In this document: piece after piece, positions 35,597-43,649 of the stretch
How the letters are laid out: each line of letters starts with the position of its first letter
How positions within the stretch are numbered: position 1 is the stretch's first letter
Assembly: GCA_965261105.1 (NCBI GenBank)
Contig: CBDHCM010000005.1
Location: 1 to 64,000 of the forward strand
From: Aldehydirespirator sp965261105
GTDB taxonomy: Bacteria > Actinomycetota > Acidimicrobiia > Acidimicrobiales > Aldehydirespiratoraceae
DNA length: 64,000 bases
Reading direction: 5' to 3'
Program-made: the position numbers and the translations under genes
The notes under the pieces: generated by a model
The model's database searches: none
What the model saw: only the letters and a program-made list of their open reading frames with translations
What the model was told of the DNA's origin: nothing

Positions 35597-35838
35597 CGCG
35601 AGAGAGGCAGCGGGGATGGCAGAAGACCTCGGGAAGTCGCGTTCCGCAACGCTTCCGCTGGCCGGCTTGGGGTCAGCCGCTCGACAGCAACGGCATCGAC
35701 GCGCTCCTCGATGCCTGGAACCCTGAGAAAAGGCACACCTGGACGCGAGTAGGCGTCCACGCGGGATGGCGGGCCGTTCCCTTCCAGCCCAGGGGCTCGG
35801 CGGACACGACCAGAGCATTCGGAGCCGAACGGTTGTGA
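35597..35838 (+). pseudogene. Type I-G/I-U CRISPR effector subunit, C-terminal remnant A
   Basis: Reads RFRWPAWGQPLDSNGIDALL, DAWNPEKRHTWTRVGVHAGW and QPRGSADTTRAFGAERL before the stop. It is an almost exact duplicate of the 3' part of 36310-37058. Assignment to a type I-G/I-U effector (Csb3/Cas8g or the Cas3-extension group) rests mainly on the cas4 start that overlaps its stop; the subunit name is tentative. Confidence 0.5.
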
Positions 35839-35918
35839 ACGTCGAGCCCGTCGTCTCGATCTCCGCCATCGAACACTTCGTCTACTGCCCGCGTCAGTGT
35901 GCGCTCATCCATTGCGAC
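35835..35918 (+). pseudogene. cas4: cas4 (Cas4-Cas1 type) N-terminal remnant A
   Basis: GTG start overlapping the upstream stop by 4 nt (GTGA). 28 codons read VVSISAIEHFVYCPRQCALI then HCD. The SA-EHF-YCPRQCALIH pattern with the first iron-sulfur cysteine is the characteristic N terminus of Cas4, including the Cas4-Cas1 fusions of type I-G/I-U loci. It is cut off by a CRISPR repeat, so everything from the nuclease core through cas1 and cas2 is deleted. Confidence 0.75.
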
Positions 35919-36005
35919 GTGTCGCCGGGGTTCACGCCCCGGCGTTCGTTGAGCGGCGTCGAACGGCACCCACGGACCGGCTCCGGCCAGGTGTCGCCGG
36001 GGTTC
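35919..36005 (+). CRISPR. CRISPR remnant A: repeat, one spacer, half repeat
   Basis: A 36-nt repeat starts GTGTCGCCGGGGTTCACG and contains the palindrome GCCGGGG-TTCA(CG)-CCCCGGC; it is followed by a 36-nt spacer (starts GGCGTCGAACGG) and then GTGTCGCCGGGGTTC again at 35991, giving a period of exactly 72. The second repeat stops at the palindrome centre where recombinase-gene DNA begins. It lies directly behind the cas4 start, which supports the CRISPR reading. Confidence 0.6.
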
Positions 36006-36010
36006 TGGTC

Positions 36011-36309
36011 CTAGATCACGATGCGCTCGATCTCGTCGACGGTGATCGTGTCCGCCGTCCGGTCGTAGAGCTTCGTCGTCTTCGGGGATGCGTGCCCTGC
36101 GATCCGCTACGCGTGCTCGAGCGTTCCCCCGTTCGACAGATACGCCGTGATCCCCGTCGCCCGGAACGTGTGGCAGCAGGTCGAGGGCGGCAGATCCGCG
36201 GCCAAGGCCCGCCGCTTGATCATCGCCAGGACGAGACGCCGCGACAGCGCCCGGCCCGTCAGCCGCCGCCCCGCGGGGTCGACGCTCTGGAAGAGCGCCG
36301 CCTTCGCCC
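36011..36309 (-). pseudogene. Tyrosine recombinase C-terminal remnant
   Basis: The last ~100 codons of the recombinase at 37233 (TCCHTFRATGITAYLSNGGT; TTKLYDRTADTITVDEIERI) with an early stop (QQIAG replaced by a TAG near 36108). The 5' end breaks off at 36309 where the second CRISPR-effector fragment starts. Confidence 0.75.
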
Positions 36310-37058
36310 CGGTGGCCGCCCTCGTCGAGTCATGGCCGGACGCGGCCCTACTGTCTGGCCTGCCGATCGCCGAAGACTGGATGGGCACCAGCGGTATCCA
36401 ACGGAAGGTGCCGGTGGGGGCGTTCGTTGAGCGAGCCCGAGCTGCGCGGGGCCACCCGTATTCCTGGACGCTGTCGTCAACGATGACCGACCTGTGTGTC
36501 GACGAGCACGGCGAGGTCGCGCACGCACCTTTCGATCCCGTAGGTCCGGGGACGATCAAGTGGCTGCATCATCGGCTGATGAAGGTCCACGGACACGTGG
36601 AACCCGCGGTCGGGCGAATCCGGGATTTACTCACAGGCCGGGCCGGCCGGGTAAAGGACAACGGATTGGGATTCGACCAGACCAGGCTCGGCTCGCAGGC
36701 CGACGAGACCTCGATCTGGATCGATCCCGTCGTCGAGGTGCTCGCGTTCTTTGGTCTTGCCCTCCTGCCTGTACGGGGTCGCGGGGCCGACCGACAGCTC
36801 GACCGCTTTGCCGACACGCGAGAGAGGCAGCGGGGATGGCAGAAGACCTCGGGAAGTCGCGTTCCGCAACGCTTCCGCTGGCCGGCTTGGGGTCAGCCGC
36901 TCGACAGCAACGGCATCGACGCGCTCCTCGATGCCTGGAACCCTGAGAAAAGGCACACCTGGACGCGAGTAGGCGTCCACGCGGGATGGCGGGCCGTTCC
37001 CTTCCAGCCCAGGGGCTCGGCGGACACGACCAGAGCATTCGGAGCCGAACGGTTGTGA
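36310..37058 (+). pseudogene. Type I-G/I-U CRISPR effector subunit, larger C-terminal remnant B
   Basis: About 248 codons without a start, continuous with a recombinase fragment on the left. It contains SSTMTDLCVDEHGEVAHAPF, GIRDLL-type helices, ETSIWIDPVVEVLAFFGLAL, then the block shared with remnant A. The last codons overlap the cas4 start. I infer a Cas8g/Csb3 or Cas3-extension-like subunit from context, and the exact family needs a profile search. Confidence 0.5.
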
Positions 37059-37140
37059 ACGTCGAGCCCGTCGTCTCGATCTCCGCCATCGAACACTTCG
37101 TCTACTGCCCGCGTCAGTGTGCTCTCATCCATTGCGACGG
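37055..37140 (+). pseudogene. cas4: cas4 N-terminal remnant B
   Basis: Duplicate of 35835-35918 (ISAIEHFVYCPRQCALIHCD), likewise ended by a CRISPR repeat, with one or two extra G at the junction. The shared junction shows that the cas4-cas1-cas2 deletion happened before the duplication. Confidence 0.75.
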
Positions 37141-37227
37141 GTGTCGCCGGGGTTCACGCCCCGGCCTTCGTTGAGCGGCGTCGAACGGCACCCACGGGCC
37201 GGCTCCGGCCAGGTGTCGCCGGGGTTC
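37141..37227 (+). CRISPR. CRISPR remnant B: repeat, same spacer, half repeat
   Basis: Repeat at 37141, second partial repeat at 37213, again a 72-nt period. The spacer is the same as in remnant A except for one base (ACGGGCC against ACGGACC). The half repeat ends at GTGTCGCCGGGGTTC, then GGGCAC and the stop codon of the intact recombinase. Confidence 0.6.
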
Positions 37228-37232
37228 GGGCA

Positions 37233-38222
37233 CTAGATCACGATGCGTTCGATCTCGTCGACGGTGATCGTGTCCGCTGTCCGGTCGTAGAGCTTCGTCG
37301 TCTTCGGCGACGCGTGCCCGGCGATCTGCTGCGCGTGCTCGAGTGTCCCCCCGTTCGACAGATACGCCGTGATCCCCGTCGCCCGAAACGTGTGGCAGCA
37401 GGTCGAGGGCGGCAGACCCGCGGCCGCCGCGCGCCGCTTGATCATGGCCAGGACGAGACGCCGCGACAGCGCCCGGCCCGTCAGCCTCCGCCCCGCGGGG
37501 TCGACGCTCTGGAAGAGCGCCGCCTTCGCCTCGTCGAGCCCGGCCGCCTCGAGGTAGTCGTCCAGCGCCTCGGCCGCCCGATGGTGGGCCGGGACGTCGT
37601 GCCGCTTGCCGCCCTTCTCGTGGAGCCTGAGCCACCCCCGGCTCTCCTGCCGGAAGTAGTCCTGCCGCCGCATGCCGATGACCGCGCTCACCCGCGCGAA
37701 GCTGTAGAGCATCACCGAGACGAGCGCGCGGTCGCGCCGGCCCGCGAGCGTGCCCGTGTCGATCGCCTCGAGGAGCCGGCGGGCCTCGGCCGGCGAGAGC
37801 ACCGGCGTCGCGCCCTTCGTGACGACGTGCTTCGGCCCCCGCACGGCCGCCGCCGGGTTCACCGGGATAACCTGGCTGACGACGAGCCAGTCGCCGAGCA
37901 TGCGGATGGCGGCCAAGTGCTGCTTGACCGTGGGCGCCGACCCCGGGTGGGTCCGGATGTAGGCCGCCACGTGCAGCGGCGAGACTGCCTCGAGCGCCAG
38001 GCCCCGCACCTCGCACCAGGCCAGAAACTGCCCCACGGCCCGTCCGTACGCCGCCCGCGTCCGCCGGTTGGCGATCCGGGCGGCGAAGAACTCCAGGAAC
38101 CGCTCCACCGCCGCGGAGCCCGCGTCGACGATCAGCTGCGGCAGCACGAGCTCGACCCGCTGCGCGGGGCCCGTGCGCGCGACGTCCACCGGCTCGGCGA
38201 CCGGCACCAAGACTTCGCTCAT
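37233..38222 (-). CDS. Tyrosine recombinase (XerC/D-like integrase), intact
   Basis: 329 aa, ATG at 38222 with GAGGTGAG upstream. An N-terminal SAM-like domain (FAARIANRRTRAAYGRAVGQ and SAPTVKQHLAAIRML) is followed by the catalytic domain with Arg in SFARVSAVIGMR near 174, HTFR near 276, HASPK near 300 and Tyr in TTKLYDRTADT near 312. Three broken relatives lie at 3246, 5079 and 36011. It is preceded by a small partner gene with a 4-nt gap. Its 3' end abuts half of a CRISPR repeat, suggesting that insertion used this palindromic site. Confidence 0.9.
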   Translation of the reverse strand: MSEVLVPVAEPVDVARTGPAQRVELVLPQLIVDAGSAAVERFLEFFAARIANRRTRAAYGRAVGQFLAWCEVRGLALEAVSPLHVAAYIRTHPGSAPTVKQHLAAIRMLGDWLVVSQVIPVNPAAAVRGPKHVVTKGATPVLSPAEARRLLEAIDTGTLAGRRDRALVSVMLYSFARVSAVIGMRRQDYFRQESRGWLRLHEKGGKRHDVPAHHRAAEALDDYLEAAGLDEAKAALFQSVDPAGRRLTGRALSRRLVLAMIKRRAAAAGLPPSTCCHTFRATGITAYLSNGGTLEHAQQIAGHASPKTTKLYDRTADTITVDEIERIVI

Positions 38223-38226
38223 TCGC

Positions 38227-38625
38227 TCACCTCTTCCCCGCCGCTCCCGGCGTCTCCCCTTCGACGAGCGCCTCGAACTGCTCGTAGTCGTTCGTCAGCG
38301 CCTGGGCGAGCGCGAAGAGCCGCCCGACGGCGTCTTTCGCGCCGCTGAAGCGCACCTCGATCCGGCCGGGCTCGACCGACACGCCTTCGGGCAGGCCCGA
38401 AAGGCGCGCCTCGAGCGCCTCGATGGGCACGGCCACCCGGATCCCGGTGAGCCGGGCCTTGCGGATCGCGGTGACGACCCGTTCGCGGCGCGTCTGCTCG
38501 CCGCGGAAGGCGGCCCGTTTGCGGCGGCTTCGGAGCTGGCGCAGGAGCTCGGCGCGCGGGAGGGTCAGCAGGTGCCCGGTCCGGCCGGCGCTGGAAATGG
38601 CAACTAGAAAAGGACTCCCCACCAT
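38227..38625 (-). CDS. Recombinase-associated hypothetical protein, 132 aa
   Basis: I choose the ATG at 38625 (MVGSPFLVAISSAGRTGHLL) because upstream sequence in the frame is an IS21-end remnant. A basic stretch (LRSRRKRAAFRGEQTRRERV) suggests nucleic-acid binding, and the rest is helical (AVGRLFALAQALTNDYEQFE). It lies immediately upstream of the recombinase in the same operon and may be its accessory or directionality protein, which is inference. Confidence 0.6.
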   Translation of the reverse strand: MVGSPFLVAISSAGRTGHLLTLPRAELLRQLRSRRKRAAFRGEQTRRERVVTAIRKARLTGIRVAVPIEALEARLSGLPEGVSVEPGRIEVRFSGAKDAVGRLFALAQALTNDYEQFEALVEGETPGAAGKR

Positions 38626-38639
38626 TTTGCAAGTGCCTT

Positions 38640-38812
38640 TTTGCGGGGGCGTGACGGCGGTCGAGATGGGCGTGAGGTGACGGGATGGCGCATGGACGCT
38701 GCCGTCGCCGTGGACGCAAAGAACGCGCCCACCGCGCCTTGGACACGCCGCAGACGACGTGCCCACAGCGCCCACGAGCCGTTTCGTCATCGGACTCGCC
38801 AAGGCGTGGCGA
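38640..38812 (-). repeat. Remnant of IS21-A-type end sequence
   Basis: On the minus strand the stretch CTGTGGGCACGTCGTCTGCG ... GTGTCCAAGGCGCGGTGGGC aligns with 25050-25160, the non-coding part downstream of istB in IS21-A. No transposase remains. It sits between the recombinase operon and IS110-A. Confidence 0.6.
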
Positions 38813-38840
38813 ATGTCGATCGAGAGCGTGTGTTACGAGT

Positions 38841-40112
38841 TCACGCGGTGACATTTCCTGCACGGTGCGGGTCGAAGCAGGTGCCGTCGCGGAGCATGGC
38901 GCAGGCGACGTTGAGCAGGCGGTCGGCCACTGAGCGCAGGGAGCGGGCGTGTCCATGGCCGCGGCTGCGCAGCGCCTGATACTTGGCGCGGCTGACCGGG
39001 TCGCGGTGGGCAGCGACGCGAGCCCAGTGGTAGGCGGCGTCGCGCAGCCGGTCGTGGGCAGCCAGGCGGCGCACCACGAGCAGGCTCTTGCCCGAACGCC
39101 GGGTGACCGGCGCCACCCCGCAGAGACAGCGAAGCGCGGCGTAGTCCCGCCGCCGCAGCGCGTCGCTACCCTCGGCAAGCAGACAAGCGAGGACGCCGGT
39201 GCCGATGCCGGGCAGCGATAGCAGGATGGCCGCGTCGGGCGGCGGTGGCGACGGCTCTGGCTCGCTCTCGGCGTGCGCGTCCGGGTCTTCCGCCGGTGCG
39301 GCCTCGGCGAGCTGGTGCACCAATCGGTCGAGCTGGCTGCGCGCGTGCGCCAGTTGCCGGTTGACCAGTACGAGGCGTTCGGCGATGAGCCGCACATGCG
39401 CGGCGGCGGCCTCGGCGGCACCTGGCGCGACCCGGACGGCCGGCGCCCGCAGCCGGGCACACAGCGTCGCGGCGTCGACCCGGCGGATGCGGTGCTGTTT
39501 CAATAACTTGGCGAGCGTCGCTTCGCGAACGCGCTGCGCCGCAACCGGCGTCGGCAGGCGCCGCCACAGGGCGAGCGCCCAGGACGCCGCGACATCGTCG
39601 CTGGTCGCGGCGAGCAGCTGCGGGTAGTAGCGCCAGAGCTGCTCGCGCATCCGGTTCGCCTGGCGAACGCGTTCCCGCGTAATCTCCTCGCTCAGGCGCG
39701 ACCACTCCCGCAACTCGACGATCGCTGGGTCGGTCGGCTCCAGCCGCCGCAGACAGTGCGGGTCGGTGCGTAGCGCCGAGGCCAGCACCCGCGCATCCCG
39801 TCGGTCATCCTTCGCCCCCGCCGGCGAGATGCGGTCGCGGAAGCGGTCGAGCTGCTTCGGATTGATCGCGTGGACAGCGAAGCCCCGTTCCATCAGGCTC
39901 TCGACCACCGGCCCGCGCGGTGTCTCGATCGCCACGCCGACCTGCTCCGCCTTACCCGCCGTAAAAGACAGAAGCCAGTCCGCCATCTCCGACAGCCCCT
40001 GGCCGCCATGCTCGAACGCCCGCTCGCCGAGCAGCTTCCCGGCAACGTCGCTTACGCACGCTTGGTGCGTCTGCGATCCCCAGTCGACACCCACGAACCA
40101 GGCCAGCTCCAC
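38841..40112 (-). CDS. IS110-family transposase (IS110-A)
   Basis: 423 aa, ATG at 40112 (MELAWFVGVDWGSQTHQACV). DEDD RuvC-like N-terminal domain: Asp in FVGVDWG, Glu in VGVAIETPRGP, Asp pair in GAKDDRRDARVLA. The C-terminal Tnp_IS116 domain contains LLSLPGIGTGVLACLLAEGS and the conserved serine region VTRRSGKSLLVVRR. IS110 elements use a bridge RNA from their non-coding end. Intact. Confidence 0.9.
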   Translation of the reverse strand: MELAWFVGVDWGSQTHQACVSDVAGKLLGERAFEHGGQGLSEMADWLLSFTAGKAEQVGVAIETPRGPVVESLMERGFAVHAINPKQLDRFRDRISPAGAKDDRRDARVLASALRTDPHCLRRLEPTDPAIVELREWSRLSEEITRERVRQANRMREQLWRYYPQLLAATSDDVAASWALALWRRLPTPVAAQRVREATLAKLLKQHRIRRVDAATLCARLRAPAVRVAPGAAEAAAAHVRLIAERLVLVNRQLAHARSQLDRLVHQLAEAAPAEDPDAHAESEPEPSPPPPDAAILLSLPGIGTGVLACLLAEGSDALRRRDYAALRCLCGVAPVTRRSGKSLLVVRRLAAHDRLRDAAYHWARVAAHRDPVSRAKYQALRSRGHGHARSLRSVADRLLNVACAMLRDGTCFDPHRAGNVTA

Positions 40113-40372
40113 ATCGAACCTCCTATCTGCCGCATTTCACGGGCGCGCCAACGATGCCTGCCGGTCCCTGTACTGGCGCTCGATGGCGCAAACTCCCCAC
40201 GGGGCATCCATCGCTGGCTGAACGCCGGGGCACAAGTCCTTTTCAAGTGCTCGAGACACAGGGACCCCTCGGTGGCTCCCGGCGGCCTGCCCGACTCCGC
40301 GAGATTTGAGATTTACTCGCGCGAAGTCATTGAGAAAGGTACAGGGACCTTTGTGGCCACGTGAAATGGGAC
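40113..40372 (-). ncRNA. Candidate bridge-RNA region of IS110-A
   Basis: About 260 bp of non-coding DNA directly upstream of the IS110-A transposase and before the next element. IS110-group elements encode the bridge RNA in this position. I see short complementary stretches but did not derive a full two-loop fold; location-based inference only. Confidence 0.3.
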
Positions 40373-40450
40373 CCCCATTCTTGGGTTGTGGTGGTCATCG
40401 CGACGTGGCCGGACGGAGCGGAGCGACGGGAGGCCACGTCGCGATGAGCG

Positions 40451-40803
40451 CTATTGCCGTGGCACCTCCTGTGGCGCGCGGGACGCCTGGTTGCGTGTGG
40501 CGGTCTTGAGCCGGTAGCTGTCGCCGGCGGTCGTCAACACGGTGGCGTGGTGGACGATCCGGTCGATGACCGCGGCGGCGGCCGTGGTGTCGAGGAACAC
40601 CTCGGACCAGCGCGCGAACGGCAGATTCGTCGTCACGACGAGGCTCCGGCGCTCGTAGCGCTGGCTGATGAAGCCGAACAGCAGGTCGGCGCCGGCCTTG
40701 TCGAACGGCACGTAGCCCAGTTCGTCGAGGATTACGACGTCGTAGCGGGCGAGCTGGTCGAACTTGCGTTGCAGTCGGCCCTGTTGCTGCGCGTCAAGGG
40801 CGG
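40451..40803 (-). pseudogene. istB C-terminal fragment (different IS21)
   Basis: Reads VVILDELGYVPFDKAGADLL, VVTTNLPFARWSEVFLDTTA and HHATVLTTAGDSYRLKTATR: the Walker B and C-terminal part of an IstB. The N-terminal half with Walker A is missing; a TAG lies immediately upstream in the pre-IS4 sequence, and IS4 copy 2 now adjoins it. Confidence 0.8.
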
Positions 40804-40812
40804 ACCAAAACT

Positions 40813-42083
40813 CACTAGTGTCCCACAGTCTCAGGCCCAGGCCAGCGCGAGTTGCGGCCGGGCGCGGTCTGGTGGCGAATGGGTGGTGAAGAGGTCTTCG
40901 AGAGGCCGGCGTTCGAAGATGTTGAGCTGCAGCACCTGCAGCATCTGGTTGAGGCTCCAGCGCAGCCGCAGGACGAACTTGAGGTAGGCCAGCAGCAGGT
41001 ACATGCAGGTGGCCACCCACAGTTGCGTCAAGACCGCGTTTTTCGACCGGCCCACGAAACGTTTCACCTTCAGATGCTGCTTGATCCACTTAAAAAACAG
41101 CTCGATCTGCCACCGGGACTTGTACAGGTCGGCGATCGTCTTGGCGACCCACGTGGTGTTGTTGGTCACGAACACGTAACGGTTTCTTGTCAACGGGTCG
41201 CGGTAGACGACCCGTCGCAGCCGGTCGGGATAGACCTTGCGGCTGCGGGCGCTGGTCAGTTCGATCGTCTGGTCGCTGAGAATACCGGTCCCGGCTCGGA
41301 CCTCATGCTCGCGGGTGACCCGGTACCGCACGCCGCGCTTGAGGCGTGTCACGAAGGTGACGCCACGGGCCTGCAACTGGTGAAACCACGCGAAATCGAG
41401 ATAGGCGCGGTCGGCGACGACCACGCTGCCGGCCTCGAACGTCCACGTGCGGGCCACGGTCACGTCGCCGGTCTTGCCATCGGTGACGCTGACGAAACTC
41501 GGCAGGTGGCCGGCTTGGTCCAACCCGACGTGCAGCTTGATCGCGGCCTTCGTGCGGCGGAACGACGCCCACGGGAAAACCGCCAGACACAAGTCGATGG
41601 TCGACGCATCGACCGCATACAGCTTGTGCCTGAAGCGGAAACCGTGGCCCGGCGCCCGTTGCTGGCAACGACTCAGCAGACGGCCGAACAACGCTTCGTA
41701 GAGCGTGTAGGGCTGCTCGGCGTTGACCCGCGCGAGCGACGAGCGGCTGACCGTCCCAACGCCCAGGTGATAGAGCTTGGCGGGTTGCGCCCGCAGATTG
41801 CTCACGATGTCGCGCAGGCTCTGCCGGCTGGCCAACTGGCCCAGCCCGAGGGCGACGAACTGCGCCCAGCGGCTCATGACGCGCAAACGCTGCCCGCGCT
41901 GATGGCCGCGCGCCTCGGCGTCGAATTCATGTCGCGGAAGCAACGTCAGAAGTTGCCCGAAGACTGTGTTACGATGGGCCACGGCTTGGATCTCCTGTGT
42001 TTTAAATGATTTGCGGCAAAACCATTCTAACAGACATAGAAGGTTCAAGCCGCCTCAATTAGAAGCTCTGTGGGACAGCAGTG
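40813..42083 (-). mobile_element. IS4-family insertion sequence, copy 2
   Basis: Same terminal repeats as copy 1 and a perfect 9-bp target duplication ACCAAAACT at 40804-40812 and 42084-42092. It landed at the junction between the istB fragment and the end of IS21-B. Confidence 0.93.
40831..41982 (-). CDS. IS4-family transposase, copy 2
   Basis: GTG start at 41982 with AGGAGA 8 nt upstream, as in copy 1. 383 aa with the same DDE motifs (YAVDASTID, VVADRAYLD, YKSRWQIELFFKWIKQ). Intact, about 98-99% identical to copy 1 at protein level by eye. Confidence 0.93.
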   Translation of the reverse strand: MAHRNTVFGQLLTLLPRHEFDAEARGHQRGQRLRVMSRWAQFVALGLGQLASRQSLRDIVSNLRAQPAKLYHLGVGTVSRSSLARVNAEQPYTLYEALFGRLLSRCQQRAPGHGFRFRHKLYAVDASTIDLCLAVFPWASFRRTKAAIKLHVGLDQAGHLPSFVSVTDGKTGDVTVARTWTFEAGSVVVADRAYLDFAWFHQLQARGVTFVTRLKRGVRYRVTREHEVRAGTGILSDQTIELTSARSRKVYPDRLRRVVYRDPLTRNRYVFVTNNTTWVAKTIADLYKSRWQIELFFKWIKQHLKVKRFVGRSKNAVLTQLWVATCMYLLLAYLKFVLRLRWSLNQMLQVLQLNIFERRPLEDLFTTHSPPDRARPQLALAWA

Positions 42084-42174
42084 ACCAAAACTAGACCAGA
42101 GTGGCGGAGGAAAATTAGACCATCCGGCCGCCCGGTGGCGTGTTTGAAGGTGGCTGTGCGGGTGGGCTGAAGCG

Positions 42175-42209
42175 GAGTCCGGGCACGCCCCCGGGGCGGG
42201 CCCGGACTC
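42175..42209 (-). terminator. Strong hairpin after istB of IS21-B
   Basis: GAGTCCGGGC (42175-42184) pairs with GCCCGGACTC (42200-42209), a 10-bp perfect GC stem about 50 bp past the istB stop. Probably a transcription terminator, although no U-tract follows. Confidence 0.5.
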
Positions 42210-42254
42210 AGTGGAGGCCCGGCTGCACAGCCAGCGGCGTTGCAGGGGGAGGGG

Positions 42255-43026
42255 TCAGGACGCCGGGGCGGCAGCGTCTTTGCGAGCGTGCTTGCTGTGT
42301 GCGAGGCGATAGCTATCGCCGTTCAGCTCGAGGATGTGGACGTGATGGGTCAGCCGGTCGAGCAGCGCGCCGGTGAGCCGTTCAGAGCCAAAGATCTCGG
42401 TCCATTCGTTGAAGGGCAGATTCGAGGTCACCAGCGTCGACGCTTGCTCGTAGCGCTGGGAGAAGATCTCGAACAGCAGCTCGGCGCCGGTCTTCGACAA
42501 CGGCACGTAGCCGAGCTCGTCCACGATCAACAAATCCTGCTTGGCCAACTGTTTCTGGAAGCGGAGCAGGCGCTTGTCATCGCGAGCTTCGAGCAGCTCG
42601 TTCACCAGCGCGGCGGCGGTGGTGAAGCGCACCCGTTAGCTTTTCTGACAGGCGGCCAACCCCAAGGCCAGCGCCAGATGCGTCTTGCCTGTGCCGGAGT
42701 TGCCCAACGCCAAGACGTTCTCTCGCCGGTCGAGATACTCCGCGCGGGTCAGCTCGAGCACGAGCCGTTTGTTCAACGACGGGATCGCACGGAACGCGAA
42801 GGTCTCGAGACTCTTCACGACCGGGAACTTGGCGGCCTTGATGCGGCGTTCGATGGCGCGCTGCTCGCGGTCGAGCAGCTCCAGCTCGCAGAGGCGGAAC
42901 AGGTAGCGTGGACAGTCCAGCCCTTCCTGCGCGCAGTGCCGCGCCACCTTGTCGTACTCGCGCAGGAAGGTCGGCAAGCGGAGGGCCTTGAGATGGGCGT
43001 CGAGCAGCAGGGTCGACTTGGCCATC
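42255..43026 (-). pseudogene. istB: istB of IS21-B with one nonsense codon
   Basis: Starts MAKSTLLLDAHLKALRLPTF at 43026, with Walker A LGNSGTGKTHLALALG, and ends YRLAHSKHARKDAAAPAS. A TAA at 42636-42638 follows GLAACQKS, where related IstB proteins have a tyrosine codon (GYRVRF), so one base change breaks it. The downstream part is otherwise open (LLIVDELGYVPLSKTGAELL). Confidence 0.85.
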
Positions 43027-43439
43027 ACTCGGCCCCTGCCCCCAGCAGCATCAAGTAGTCGGCCGCCATGGTCGTCATCACCCGCGGGGCCGGGAGATGC
43101 GGATACTGCGCCAGGTCGAGGCGGGGCGGCCGGTGGTCGAGGCGGCACAGAACGAGATGCTTGACGGCGTCGAACCCGATCGCGCCCAGTCGCAGGGCGT
43201 CCTCGATAGCGCCGCGGACGTGGGCCAGCCGAAAGTCCTCGAGGAGCCGCAAGACCTGCACATACTCGCGGGTCCCGGCTTTGCCCAGCCGGGTCTCCAC
43301 GCCGACGGAACGGCGGCGATCGATCTCGGCCTTCTCCGCCTCCCACTGCGCCAGCGACGGGCGGATTACCACCGGCTCGACGATCAGCATGATCTTGTCG
43401 CGGTCCGTGTAGTGCGCGCCGAGCTGGGCGCGCTTGCTG
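43025..43439 (-). pseudogene. istA: istA C-terminal fragment of IS21-B
   Basis: Reads KRAQLGAHYTDRDKIMLIVE, then RLGKAGTREYVQVLRLLEDF and ends MTTMAADYLMLLGAGAE, overlapping the istB start. The HTH and DDE core are missing on this strand. Confidence 0.75.
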
Positions 43440-43649
43440 TGCGTACATCCACCGCGAGCTCAAGCGCAATGGCGTCACCCTGCAGCTGCTCTGGGAGGAG
43501 TATGCGCAGGTCCATCAGAGCGGCTACCGCTATACGCAGTTCTGCGAGATCTACCGGCAGTGGTGTGGAACCACACGATATCTGGCCGTCAGGCCAGGAT
43601 TCCTGTGTTTCGCCTTGCGGCCAGGATTCCTGTGGCCTCCGTCTTCTTG

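Larger units (their letters stand above)
42084..43440 (-). mobile_element. IS21-B, partial element
   Basis: The istB-side end carries repeated GGTCTAATTTTCC and GGTCTAGTTTTGG motifs, the multiple end repeats of IS21. It contains a broken istB and the C-terminal part of istA; the 5' part of a related istA appears on the opposite strand from 43440, so the element is rearranged by an inversion. Confidence 0.7.
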
